A stretch of 64,000 nt of DNA from positions 1 to 64,000 of the forward strand of contig PKEX01000006.1 of NCBI GenBank assembly GCA_002919235.1. Reading direction: 5' to 3'. Within the stretch, counting starts at the first letter, position 1. Each line of letters starts with the position of its first letter. Position numbers and translations under genes: made by a program. The stretch comes from Clostridia bacterium. Lineage in GTDB: Bacteria > Bacillota > Limnochordia > DTU080 > RSA5. Of the stretch, positions 1 to 8,019 are shown in pieces. Below the pieces are notes generated by a model. It saw only the letters and a program-made list of their open reading frames with translations, was not told the origin of the DNA and did not search any database.

Positions 1-1
1 G

Positions 2-89
2 CGGAGGAGGTGGGATTCGAACCCACGTCACCCTTTTGGGGTGGCACGATTTCCAGTCGTGTGCGCTAGGCCAGCTACGCGACTCCTCC
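2..89 (-). tRNA. tRNA-Ser (anticodon GGA)
   Basis: Reverse complement folds as a class II tRNA: acceptor GGAGGAG/CTCCTCC, anticodon loop CTGGAAA, long variable arm, T arm GTGGGTTCGAATCCCAC, discriminator G. Confidence 0.93.
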
Positions 90-143
90 GTGGCCACACT
101 GTACGCCGCAGACCGCGGCGGAAAAGTAATATGGAAAACGTGG

Positions 144-232
144 CGGAAGGGGAGGGATTTGAACCCTCGAGGCGCCTTGCAGCGCCTAACGGTTTTCGAG
201 ACCGCCTCTTTCGGCCGCTCAGACACCCTTCC
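144..232 (-). tRNA. tRNA-Ser (anticodon CGA)
   Basis: Reverse complement GGAAGGGTGTCTGAGCGG...CTCGAAA...GAGGGTTCAAATCCCTCCCCTTCCG; class II variable arm; anticodon CGA. Confidence 0.93.
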
Positions 233-261
233 GCGAACCTTTTTGTCTCGCACCCACGGCG

Positions 262-729
262 CTAACGCAAGCGGCGGAAAAAGTCCCGCATCAACATGGC
301 ACACTCTTCTTGCAGGACCCCGCCGGTCACCGCGGCCCGGTGGTTGAGCCGCTCGTCAGAGAGCAAGCGGTAGAGCGTATCCACCGCCCCCGCCTTGGGG
401 TCGGCGGCGCCGTACACCACCCGGTCGATCCGGGCGAGGACGATGGCGCCTGCACACATCGGGCAGGGCTCAATTGTAACATACAAGCTACAGCCTGTCA
501 ATCGCCACGAGCCCAGGCGGCGGGAGGCTTCCCGCACCGCCAGGATCTCGGCGTGCGCCGTGGGATCCTGCGCGGTCTCCCGGAGGTTGTGCCCCCGGCC
601 GATCACGGCGCCGTCCGGACCCGTCACCACCGCGCCGATGGGAACCTCGCCCATGGCAAAGGCCTTGCGCGCCTCGGCGATGGCCTCGCGCATCAAGGAC
701 TCGTCGCGCTCGCGCAGGTCGCTCGCCAT
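262..729 (-). CDS. tadA: tRNA-specific adenosine deaminase
   Basis: HAEI and PCPMCAGAIVLARI zinc/deaminase motifs. Start chosen at MASDLRER after GAGGAGG RBS; extended -10 TGGTATAAT on minus strand near 779-784. Confidence 0.93.
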   Translation of the reverse strand: MASDLRERDESLMREAIAEARKAFAMGEVPIGAVVTGPDGAVIGRGHNLRETAQDPTAHAEILAVREASRRLGSWRLTGCSLYVTIEPCPMCAGAIVLARIDRVVYGAADPKAGAVDTLYRLLSDERLNHRAAVTGGVLQEECAMLMRDFFRRLR

Positions 730-827
730 CCGCCAGGGCCTCCTCGCCGCGCGGCCAGCCGCGCGCAGACACAGTACCATTATACCACAAGCTGGCGGAG
801 CGCGGAGCGCCGCGGGCAGGTCCCGGA

Positions 828-1019
828 TCAGCTCTTTGTGGGGCGGCGCTCGCGCGCGTTTCGCCTCCCGGCTACGTCGGCGTTGTCGCCGGTTTCGAAG
901 AGCTCCCCATCATCGGGGTTGTCCAGCACCACCAGTCCCTCGTCGCTCTTCTTGGGGCGCCGCGAGGGCTGGGGCGCCTTTGGCTTCGACGGATCGTGCC
1001 GTTCTCTTGCTCGGGTCAT
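828..1019 (-). CDS. small charged hypothetical protein (63 aa)
   Basis: ATG preceded by GGGAGG RBS at good spacing; no family recognised. Confidence 0.5.
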   Translation of the reverse strand: MTRARERHDPSKPKAPQPSRRPKKSDEGLVVLDNPDDGELFETGDNADVAGRRNARERRPTKS

Positions 1020-1145
1020 GGTAGGCCTCCCGTGAGAGAAGTGGAGGGCGAGCCGCCCCCGGTCACGGTTAGCATCGCCGGAAAAGGACCGAGTCGTGCC
1101 GGGGGATTTTTGCCGGGGCTCCCGGCGTCACTGATGCGGCCTTCC

Positions 1146-1175
1146 TTGACACCGCTCGCTTCCGCCCGGTATAAT
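1146..1175 (+). promoter_or_regulatory. SigA-type promoter for SRP RNA (TTGACA-N18-TATAAT)
   Basis: Exact consensus -35 and -10 hexamers just upstream of the SRP RNA. Confidence 0.85.
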
Positions 1176-1182
1176 GAATCTC

Positions 1183-1474
1183 CCAGGATTGTGGAGTTTG
1201 CCGTGCTAAGCGGGGAGGTAGCGGTGCCCTGTACCCGCAATCCGCTATAGCGGGGCTGAATTCCCTCCCGAGGTCGCATCGCTTTGGGGTCCGGAGCCTG
1301 CAAGTGGCGTTGAGGGCCGGGTCTTGTGCAACGGGACCTCGTGAACCCCGTCAGGTCCGGAAGGAAGCAGCGGTAAGCGAGAGCTCTCGTGTGCCGCGAG
1401 GGTGCCTGGCCTGAGCTAACTGCAGGAGTGCCGCTCGGGGCGGTCGATCGACGGCGGGTGCACGGCGTTTTTTC
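1183..1474 (+). ncRNA. ffs: Signal recognition particle RNA, large (Bacillus) type with Alu domain
   Basis: GCCGTGCTAAGCGGGGAGGTAGCGGTGCCCTGTACCCGCAATCCGCT Alu-domain 5' part, GTCAGGTCCGGAAGGAAGCAGC domain IV, 3' GGGTGCACGGC plus T run. Lies between tadA and dnaX as in B. subtilis. Confidence 0.95.
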
Positions 1475-1601
1475 GCGTCCCATCGCGGCGGAGCAGCCCG
1501 GGCCAAAGGTCCGGGCTGCTCGCGTGCCGGCATCCACTGCCGTCCCGCACCGAAAGGAGTCGCCTGCCGCCTGGGCGAATGTTGAGCGAAGATGCCCGGG
1601 A

Positions 1602-3476
1602 GTGAGCGTGTTGGCATACCTTTCCCTCTACCGCAAGTGGCGCCCGCAAACCTTCGACGACGTGGTCGGACAGGAGCACGTCGTCCGCACGCTGAAGAAC
1701 GCGCTGGACGCGCGCCGGGTCGCTCACGCCTACATGTTCGCCGGCCCGCGGGGCACCGGCAAGACCACCCTGGCCCGCCTGCTCGCGAAAGGGCTCAACT
1801 GTGAAAAGGGGCCTACCGGCTCCCCTTGCAACCAGTGTGCCAACTGCATCCGGATCGCCCAGGGGAGCAGCGTCGACGTGATCGAGATCGACGGCGCCTC
1901 CAACCGCGGCATCGACGAGATCCGGGACGTGCGGGAAAGGGTGAAGTTCGCACCCGCCGAGGGCGAGTACAAGGTCTACATCATCGACGAGGTCCATATG
2001 CTGACGACGGAGGCCTTCAACGCCCTGCTCAAGGTGTTGGAGGAGCCCCCCCGTCACGTGGTGTTCGTCTTCGCCACCACCGAGCCCCACCGGATCCCGG
2101 CGACCATCGTCTCCCGGTGCCAGAAGTTTGACTTCCGCCCGCTGGCGCCCGACGAAATCGTCTCCCACCTGCGCAAGGTCGCGGAACATGAAGGGGTGAG
2201 CGTCGAGGCCGAGGCGCTGGAGCTTTTGGCGCGGCATGCCGGAGGCGGCATGCGGGACGCTCTGAGCTACCTGGACCAGTGCATCGCCTTCGGCCAGGGG
2301 AGCGTCACCCAGGCGGTGGTCGCGCAGGCTCTGGGCGTCGTCGAATCCCAGAGGATCGAAGAGCTGGCCGAAAGCTTGGCGGCGGAGGACCTGGGCCGCT
2401 GCCTTCTGCTGGTGAAAGAGGTGGCGGATGCCGGGCGGGACCTGCGGCAGTTTGCGGCGGATGCCGTGCGCTATTTCCGGGATCTGCTGGTGCTCACCGC
2501 CGCGCCCGGAAGCGACCGCCTGGTTTACCTGCCCGCCGGGGCCCGGGCCCGGGCCCGGGAGATGGCGGGCTGCTTTTCGCTCTCGCGGTTGGTGGAAATC
2601 ATCGAGGCGCTGGGACGGGCCGAGAGCGACATGCGCTGGGCATCCACGCCCCAGCTCTCGCTGGAGCTGGCCCTGATCCAGCTGCTGAGAGGGGAGGCCC
2701 GTGGGGAATGGCAGGCGCTCGCCCGGAGGGTCGAGGCCCTGGAGCGCCGGCTCGAGACGCCCGGCGCCGCCCCGCCCGCCTCTCTCTCTGCCGCCGGTGA
2801 CGGCGCGCGGGAGGCCCGGGAGCAGCCGGAGGCTCAAGGCGAAGTGCCCGCAGGGAAGGAGGAGGCGATCCCCGCCGGGGCAGCAGCCGCCCCCGGCCCG
2901 GGCGGAGAGGTTTCCCCGGAGCCGGCGGTGGGAGATCCGCAGCTCCTGGCTCTCGTCCGCTCCCAGTGGCCCCGGGTGCTGGAGCAGCTGCGGGCTGCCC
3001 GCTTCGTGCAGCAAGAGGCATTCCTCAGGGAGGGCGTTCCGGCAGCCGTTCAAGGCGATACAGTCATCGTCGCGTTCTCGCCCAGCCACCGCTTTCACCA
3101 GGCCAACATGGAAAAGGATAAGAACCGGCAGGCCGTGGAGAAGGTGATGTCCCAGGTCTTCGGCCGGCCGCTCAAAATGCGGGCGGTGCTCAGCAGCGGC
3201 AGTGGGCCTTTCCCGTCCCCGGCGGATTCCGGCGGTCCCCGGGACGGGGAAGGACGTTCCCCGGCTGGCCCGCCTCGAAGCGTGACGCCGGAGCGCGCAA
3301 GACCGGGCGCCTCGCCCGCGCCGGGAGGCGGGGATGAGGACGGCCGGGCAGCAGTCCCCGGAGAACCCGGGGGCGAGCCCATCGATCCTGCCGAGATCGA
3401 CGAGCCCATCGTCCGGGCGGCCCTGAACCTCTTCGGCGGCCGGATCACCCGGATTGAGCGAACGGAGGCCGAGTGA
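1602..3476 (+). CDS. dnaX: DNA polymerase III subunit gamma/tau
   Basis: YLSLYRKWRPQTFDDVVGQEHVVRTLKNAL; Walker A GPRGTGKTT; zinc Cys cluster; synteny with SRP RNA and recR. GTG start at 1602 or 1608 preferred over the long ORF start. Confidence 0.95.
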   Translation: MSVLAYLSLYRKWRPQTFDDVVGQEHVVRTLKNALDARRVAHAYMFAGPRGTGKTTLARLLAKGLNCEKGPTGSPCNQCANCIRIAQGSSVDVIEIDGASNRGIDEIRDVRERVKFAPAEGEYKVYIIDEVHMLTTEAFNALLKVLEEPPRHVVFVFATTEPHRIPATIVSRCQKFDFRPLAPDEIVSHLRKVAEHEGVSVEAEALELLARHAGGGMRDALSYLDQCIAFGQGSVTQAVVAQALGVVESQRIEELAESLAAEDLGRCLLLVKEVADAGRDLRQFAADAVRYFRDLLVLTAAPGSDRLVYLPAGARARAREMAGCFSLSRLVEIIEALGRAESDMRWASTPQLSLELALIQLLRGEARGEWQALARRVEALERRLETPGAAPPASLSAAGDGAREAREQPEAQGEVPAGKEEAIPAGAAAAPGPGGEVSPEPAVGDPQLLALVRSQWPRVLEQLRAARFVQQEAFLREGVPAAVQGDTVIVAFSPSHRFHQANMEKDKNRQAVEKVMSQVFGRPLKMRAVLSSGSGPFPSPADSGGPRDGEGRSPAGPPRSVTPERARPGASPAPGGGDEDGRAAVPGEPGGEPIDPAEIDEPIVRAALNLFGGRITRIERTEAE

Positions 3477-3479
3477 GCC

Positions 3480-3794
3480 ATGAACGTGCAAAAGATGATG
3501 AAGCAAGTGCAAAAGATGCAGGCCGAGATGATGAAAGTCCAGGAAGCCCTGGCCGAAAAGACGGTGGAGGGCTCGGCGGGCGGGGGCGCGGTGGCGGTGA
3601 CGGCCAACGGGCACCTCGAGATCGTCGCCGTCAAGATCGACCCCGCCGCGGTGGATCCGAGCGACGTGGAGATGCTGGAGGACCTGGTCCTTACCGCCGT
3701 GAACGACGCGTTGAAAAAGGCCCAAGAGATGGCGTCTCAAGCCATGGCGCAGGTGACCGGCGGTTTGGGCCTTCCGGGGCTGCCCGGTTTTTGA
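3480..3794 (+). CDS. YbaB/EbfC family nucleoid-associated protein
   Basis: [44 protein letters not shown]; between dnaX and recR. Confidence 0.93.
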   Translation: MNVQKMMKQVQKMQAEMMKVQEALAEKTVEGSAGGGAVAVTANGHLEIVAVKIDPAAVDPSDVEMLEDLVLTAVNDALKKAQEMASQAMAQVTGGLGLPGLPGF

Positions 3795-3816
3795 GAGGGA
3801 GTAGGGCGGCGCATCC

Positions 3817-4416
3817 ATGGCGACCTTCGCACGGCCCATCGCCCGTCTGATCGAAGAACTGACTAAGCTACCGGGGATCGGCCCCAAGACGGCGCAGCGG
3901 CTGGCGCTCCACATCGTCACCTTGCCCCGGGAAGAGGCGCACGCCCTGGCCGGCGCCATCGTGGAGGCCCGCGAGAAGACCATCCAGTGCTCGGTCTGCT
4001 GCAACCTCACCGACGTCGACCCGTGCCGCATCTGCACCCACGAGAGCCGGGACCGCTCGCTGCTGTGCGTGGTGGAGGATCCCAAGGACGTGATCGCGCT
4101 GGAAAGGACGCGCGAGTTCAAGGGCGTCTACCATGTGCTCCACGGCGCCATTTCGCCGATGGAGGGGATCGGCCCGCAGGACCTGCGCATCCAGGAGCTC
4201 CTGCAGCGGCTGCAGGGCGGCGAGGTGAAAGAGATCGTCCTGGCCACCGATCCCAACCCGGAAGGAGAGGCCACCGCGATGTACCTCGCGCGGCTGATCA
4301 AGCCGCTGGGAATCCGCGTCACCCGGATGGCCCACGGCATGCCGGTGGGAGGAGACCTGGAGTACATCGACGAGGTGACCCTCACGAAGGCGCTGGAAGG
4401 CCGCCGGGAGATGTAA
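3817..4416 (+). CDS. recR: Recombination protein RecR
   Basis: [27 protein letters not shown]; Cys zinc finger; Toprim segment [16 protein letters not shown]. Confidence 0.96.
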   Translation: MATFARPIARLIEELTKLPGIGPKTAQRLALHIVTLPREEAHALAGAIVEAREKTIQCSVCCNLTDVDPCRICTHESRDRSLLCVVEDPKDVIALERTREFKGVYHVLHGAISPMEGIGPQDLRIQELLQRLQGGEVKEIVLATDPNPEGEATAMYLARLIKPLGIRVTRMAHGMPVGGDLEYIDEVTLTKALEGRREM

Positions 4417-4476
4417 GCCGGAATAGTTTGAACACGGCCCGCCTATACTGTCCAAGGATTCCCTCACCAGGAGGCG

Positions 4477-4803
4477 GTGGCCGTGGCCGGCTGGTGGCGT
4501 GCACTGGTGGCCAAAGTATGGGACTGGCTGGTGCTCGACGATCCCTTGCCCCGGCGCTCCGGGCGGCGGGCCGAGGTGGACAACGTGGACAAAGCGGTGG
4601 AAAAGGCCCGCGCCGAGTGGCAAGCCGCCCGGCTCTACTTCGAAAACGTCACCGATCCCGAGCTCATCGACCACGCCATCTTCTCCTTGGAGGCGGCGGA
4701 GCGAAAGTACATGTACCTGCTGCGGCAGGCGGAAGCGTCCCGGGGCGGCTTGCCGCGGGACGCAGGAGGCGCCGGCGCCGCGCGCGCCGACGCCACCGGC
4801 TGA
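4477..4803 (+). CDS. YaaL family (DUF2508) protein
   Basis: VEKARAEWQAARLYFENVTDPELIDHAIFSLEAAERKYMYLLRQA; position after recR. Confidence 0.8.
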   Translation: MAVAGWWRALVAKVWDWLVLDDPLPRRSGRRAEVDNVDKAVEKARAEWQAARLYFENVTDPELIDHAIFSLEAAERKYMYLLRQAEASRGGLPRDAGGAGAARADATG

Positions 4804-4822
4804 CGGTGCCAGGCCGGAGCCC

Positions 4823-5446
4823 TCACGCTTCTCGGGCGGGCGCCGCGCCCAGGGCCCGGAGGAAGAAGTCCAGCGCCTGGCCGCGGATGGCGTCAGGCTG
4901 GGCTCCCCGGTGCTCGGCGGCAAACTGGAAGAGGCTGAGCCGCGCGCCGAAAATGATGGCGGCCGCGAGGGCCGCATCGATAGACGGGGCGAAGACGCCC
5001 TGGCGCTGGCCTTCCTCGATCACCGATTGGATCAGCCGGACGTATCGCTCCCGCGCCGCCCGCATCTGATCGCGCAGCTCGTGCGCCATCCCCACCATCT
5101 CGCCCGAAGCCAGGATTTGTGCCAGGGGAGCGTGGCGGCGCCAGAAATCGAATTCGACGCCCGCGAGCACCAGGAGTTTCTCCTTGGCTCCCTGGACCTG
5201 GGCGATTCGCTTTTCCATCTCGTTCAAGTGGGCGCGGGTGACGGAATCGATCAGCTCGCTGACCAGCGCCAGCTTGCTCTCGAAGTAGAGGTAGATGGTG
5301 CCCTTGCCGACGCCGGCCTTCTCGGCGATCTCGTCGATGGTGGCCGGGTGGTACCCCTTCTCCGTGATGACGGCCAGCGCGGCGTTCATGATGGCCTGCT
5401 TCTTACCCCCCTCCAGCGGGGCGCGGGGGCTGCGCTCTTCCGGCAC
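4823..5446 (-). CDS. TetR/AcrR family transcriptional regulator
   Basis: N-terminal HTH KKQAIMNAALAVITEKGYHPATIDEIAEKAGVGKGTIYLYFESK; last gene of the efflux operon. Confidence 0.92.
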   Translation of the reverse strand: MPEERSPRAPLEGGKKQAIMNAALAVITEKGYHPATIDEIAEKAGVGKGTIYLYFESKLALVSELIDSVTRAHLNEMEKRIAQVQGAKEKLLVLAGVEFDFWRRHAPLAQILASGEMVGMAHELRDQMRAARERYVRLIQSVIEEGQRQGVFAPSIDAALAAAIIFGARLSLFQFAAEHRGAQPDAIRGQALDFFLRALGAAPAREA

Positions 5447-5452
5447 CGGCCC

Positions 5453-6955
5453 TCACCACCCCTGAAGCCCGTGGACGATCTGGCTCAAAGTCTCCAGGTC
5501 CCACGCCGCCGCGGCGGCCAGCCGGACCACGGCCAGCTCGTAGTCGAAGCGGGCCGAGACGGCGGCGGCCACCGCCTGCCAGAGCTGCATCGCGGCCGCG
5601 TCCACCTGGAGGCGGGAGCTCATGCCCAAAGCCGCCTTGGCCTCTTCGGTCTCGAGCTCGAGGTGGGCCAGCAGCGCCCGCTCCGACGCCATGAGGAGCG
5701 CCTCGTAAGCGCTCACCAGCTCCGCATGGCGCCCCTCGACGTCGAGGGCGACGCCGTGCAGCGCTTCATCGAGGCCGAGCTCGGCTTGGCGCAGCAGCTG
5801 TCCGGCGCGGTGAGCGGCCGCCCTGGAGGCGCCACTGTCCCAGAGGTTGTAGGTGACCCGAACCCCGAGGCTCCAGTCGACTTCGTCCTTGGGGGCCTGC
5901 GTCACCGCGGAGAGCTCGGAAGGGATCGCCCGGTCGAACCGCCATCCCGTCACGGACGCCTGGGCCACCCCCTCGTCGTCCACGGTGAGGCTGGCCCTGA
6001 TTTGCCCGGGCCACGTCGCACCGGCGGTAAGCTGGATGTCCGGCCGCCGGTCGAGCTTGACCTTCTCGACGCCGAGGCGGGCCAGGGCCACCGCGGCCCG
6101 GGCGTTCTGCACCTCCGGCCGGTTCGCCTTCGCGCGTTCCACCAGCTCTTCCAGGCTCTCCTGCCAGGGCACCGCCCTTTCCGGCCAAAACGCGGGATGG
6201 CGCCCGGCGATCATCTCCAAGGCTTCCTCCACCTCGATCACGTCGAGGTCGAGGATGTCGACGCCCGCCGGGTCGAGGCCCAGGAGGCGGGCCAGGCGCT
6301 GCCAGGCGATGTCGAGCAGGCGCCGGGAGGCGTCGCGCCTTTGGACCGCTTCCTCGTGGGCAAGGCGCGCTGCGCGCACTTGCGCCTCCGTGTGGGCGCC
6401 CAGGACCGCCTGCTCCTCGGCGGCCTCCAGCGAATCCCGGGTGAGCGCTACGGCTCGCTCGAGGATCCGGTGCCGGATGAGCGCCAGCTCCAGCTGGCGG
6501 TAGGCCTCGTAGGCGGTGACGCCGATCTCTCGCAGCCGGGCCAGGTAGTCGCGCTCGGCCTGCTCGCGCTGGAGGCGTGCCTCCTCCAGGGCCAGGGCGG
6601 TGCTGCCCCGGACAGCCAGGGCTTTGCGGGCGGCGACCGTAGCGGAGAACGTGTTGAGGGGATCGCCGCCCAGCACGGGCGCGAGCTGCTCCGAGCGGGA
6701 AAGCGTGTCGTCGAGGACGGCGTCGAAGCGCCAGCCCAAGAGCATGGACTCCAGGTTGACGCTGGCGGCCAGGGCCGCCTCCAGCTGGGCCCGGGCAATG
6801 GCCGCCTGGGGACTCTCCCGCAGGGCCAGCCCCACGGCCTCCGCGGCCGTGGGGATCTCGACGGGGGCTGCCACGGCCGGCGCCGGGGCGGCGGGGAGGG
6901 GGAGCGCCAAGGCCGCAGCCAGTACCATCAGGAAAAGCGCAGCACGGGTGTTCAC
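5453..6955 (-). CDS. TolC family outer membrane protein (full length, with beta-strand insertions)
   Basis: Signal peptide; two-repeat coiled-coil TolC pattern; beta-like segments LLGWRFDAVLDDTLSRS... and DIQLTAGATW...DWSLGVRVTYNLWDSG. Confidence 0.85.
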   Translation of the reverse strand: MNTRAALFLMVLAAALALPLPAAPAPAVAAPVEIPTAAEAVGLALRESPQAAIARAQLEAALAASVNLESMLLGWRFDAVLDDTLSRSEQLAPVLGGDPLNTFSATVAARKALAVRGSTALALEEARLQREQAERDYLARLREIGVTAYEAYRQLELALIRHRILERAVALTRDSLEAAEEQAVLGAHTEAQVRAARLAHEEAVQRRDASRRLLDIAWQRLARLLGLDPAGVDILDLDVIEVEEALEMIAGRHPAFWPERAVPWQESLEELVERAKANRPEVQNARAAVALARLGVEKVKLDRRPDIQLTAGATWPGQIRASLTVDDEGVAQASVTGWRFDRAIPSELSAVTQAPKDEVDWSLGVRVTYNLWDSGASRAAAHRAGQLLRQAELGLDEALHGVALDVEGRHAELVSAYEALLMASERALLAHLELETEEAKAALGMSSRLQVDAAAMQLWQAVAAAVSARFDYELAVVRLAAAAAWDLETLSQIVHGLQGW

Positions 6956-8019
6956 GGTGTGACTCCGCCTTCGAGCGGCCTCGAGACGGCCCGCTCATAG
7001 CGGGCCCGGGCCAGGTTGTAGTCGTAGATGGCATGGACGTAATCGGTCCGGGCGCTGTTGAGAGCGGCCTGGGCGCCCATCACCTGGACCAGCGGGGCCA
7101 TGTCCACCTCGTACAGGCTCTGGGCGACCCGGAGGTTCTCTTCGGCCTCCTCGACGCTCTTGGCCAGGGCGGAGAGGCGCCGGGCGGCGTCCTGCAGCGC
7201 CAGGTGCGCCTGGCGGATCTCCAGCTGGATGCCGCGCCGCACCTGCTCGAGGCCGTTTTCCGCCTTGGCCAGCGCCACTTTGGCCAGCTCCAGCGCGAGT
7301 TCGGGCGTGTAGTCGTTGTCGAACAGCTCCACCTGCTTGGCTGCGGCTTCGACGGCCAGGCGTGCTTGAAGCACTTCGATCCGGTGCTCCAAGGCGAAGG
7401 CGATGTCCGCGTCCGGCGACGTCTCGTACGGCTCAAAAGCGAACTCCGACGGGAGAGGCGCGATGGGTTCAGCGAAATCGACGCCCAGCACTCGCCGGAA
7501 GTTGAGCAGGGCAATCTCGTACCCGCCCCGGGCCTGCGCCAGGTTGGCTTCGGTCTGGGCTACTTGGCTCGCAGCGCTGAGCACGTCGGCCTGCGTCCCC
7601 GTCCCCCGGGCGAAGCGCTGCTCTGCAATCTCCAGCTGCCTGCGGGAGACGCGCAGCGCCTCTTCCAGCACGGCGACGAGATTTTGGGCGCGGAGGACGG
7701 CGTAGTAGGCCTCTTCCACCTCGAGTTTCAGGTCGAACTGGTCCAAGAGCAGCTGCCGCCGGGCGATTTCCGCCTGGCGCTCTGCTTGGAGGAGCGCCGT
7801 CGGCGACGGCTGGACGAGGTTGTTCGCTCGCGCCTGCTGCAGGTTGAGCTCCGCTTCGAGGACGTTGAGGCGGCTCAAGGCCAGAGAGAGGCTGTTTTCC
7901 CACGCCAATGCCACCGCGTCCTCCAGCGAGACGTAGGCCAGGCCGCCGCCCTCCTGGGCGCGAACCGCCGGTGAGAGCAGCAGCGCCAGGATGAGCCCGG
8001 CGAGAGCGATGCGCTTCAT
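6952..8019 (-). CDS. Short TolC family protein, apparently without beta-barrel segments
   Basis: Signal peptide MKRIALAGLILALLLSPAVRA; TolC-like helices (SLEDAVALAWENSLSLALSRLNVLEAELNLQQARA); beta insertions absent in both repeats. Confidence 0.78.
   Translation of the reverse strand: MKRIALAGLILALLLSPAVRAQEGGGLAYVSLEDAVALAWENSLSLALSRLNVLEAELNLQQARANNLVQPSPTALLQAERQAEIARRQLLLDQFDLKLEVEEAYYAVLRAQNLVAVLEEALRVSRRQLEIAEQRFARGTGTQADVLSAASQVAQTEANLAQARGGYEIALLNFRRVLGVDFAEPIAPLPSEFAFEPYETSPDADIAFALEHRIEVLQARLAVEAAAKQVELFDNDYTPELALELAKVALAKAENGLEQVRRGIQLEIRQAHLALQDAARRLSALAKSVEEAEENLRVAQSLYEVDMAPLVQVMGAQAALNSARTDYVHAIYDYNLARARYERAVSRPLEGGVTP

Noticed and set aside
2537-2556. GGGCCC hexamer-like tandem repeat
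   Set aside because: Short coding low-complexity segment (Ala-Arg repeats) inside dnaX; no sign of function.
1602-3476. Programmed frameshift in dnaX for a gamma subunit
   Set aside because: No A-rich slippery heptamer with downstream hairpin was seen at a suitable position.
1416-4121. 901-aa minus-strand ORF
   Set aside because: Antisense shadow of dnaX, ybaB and recR in GC-rich DNA; translation has no recognisable domain.
4499-7000. 833-aa plus-strand ORF
   Set aside because: Shadow ORF over yaaL, tetR and tolC; low-complexity Arg/Gly/Pro-rich composition.
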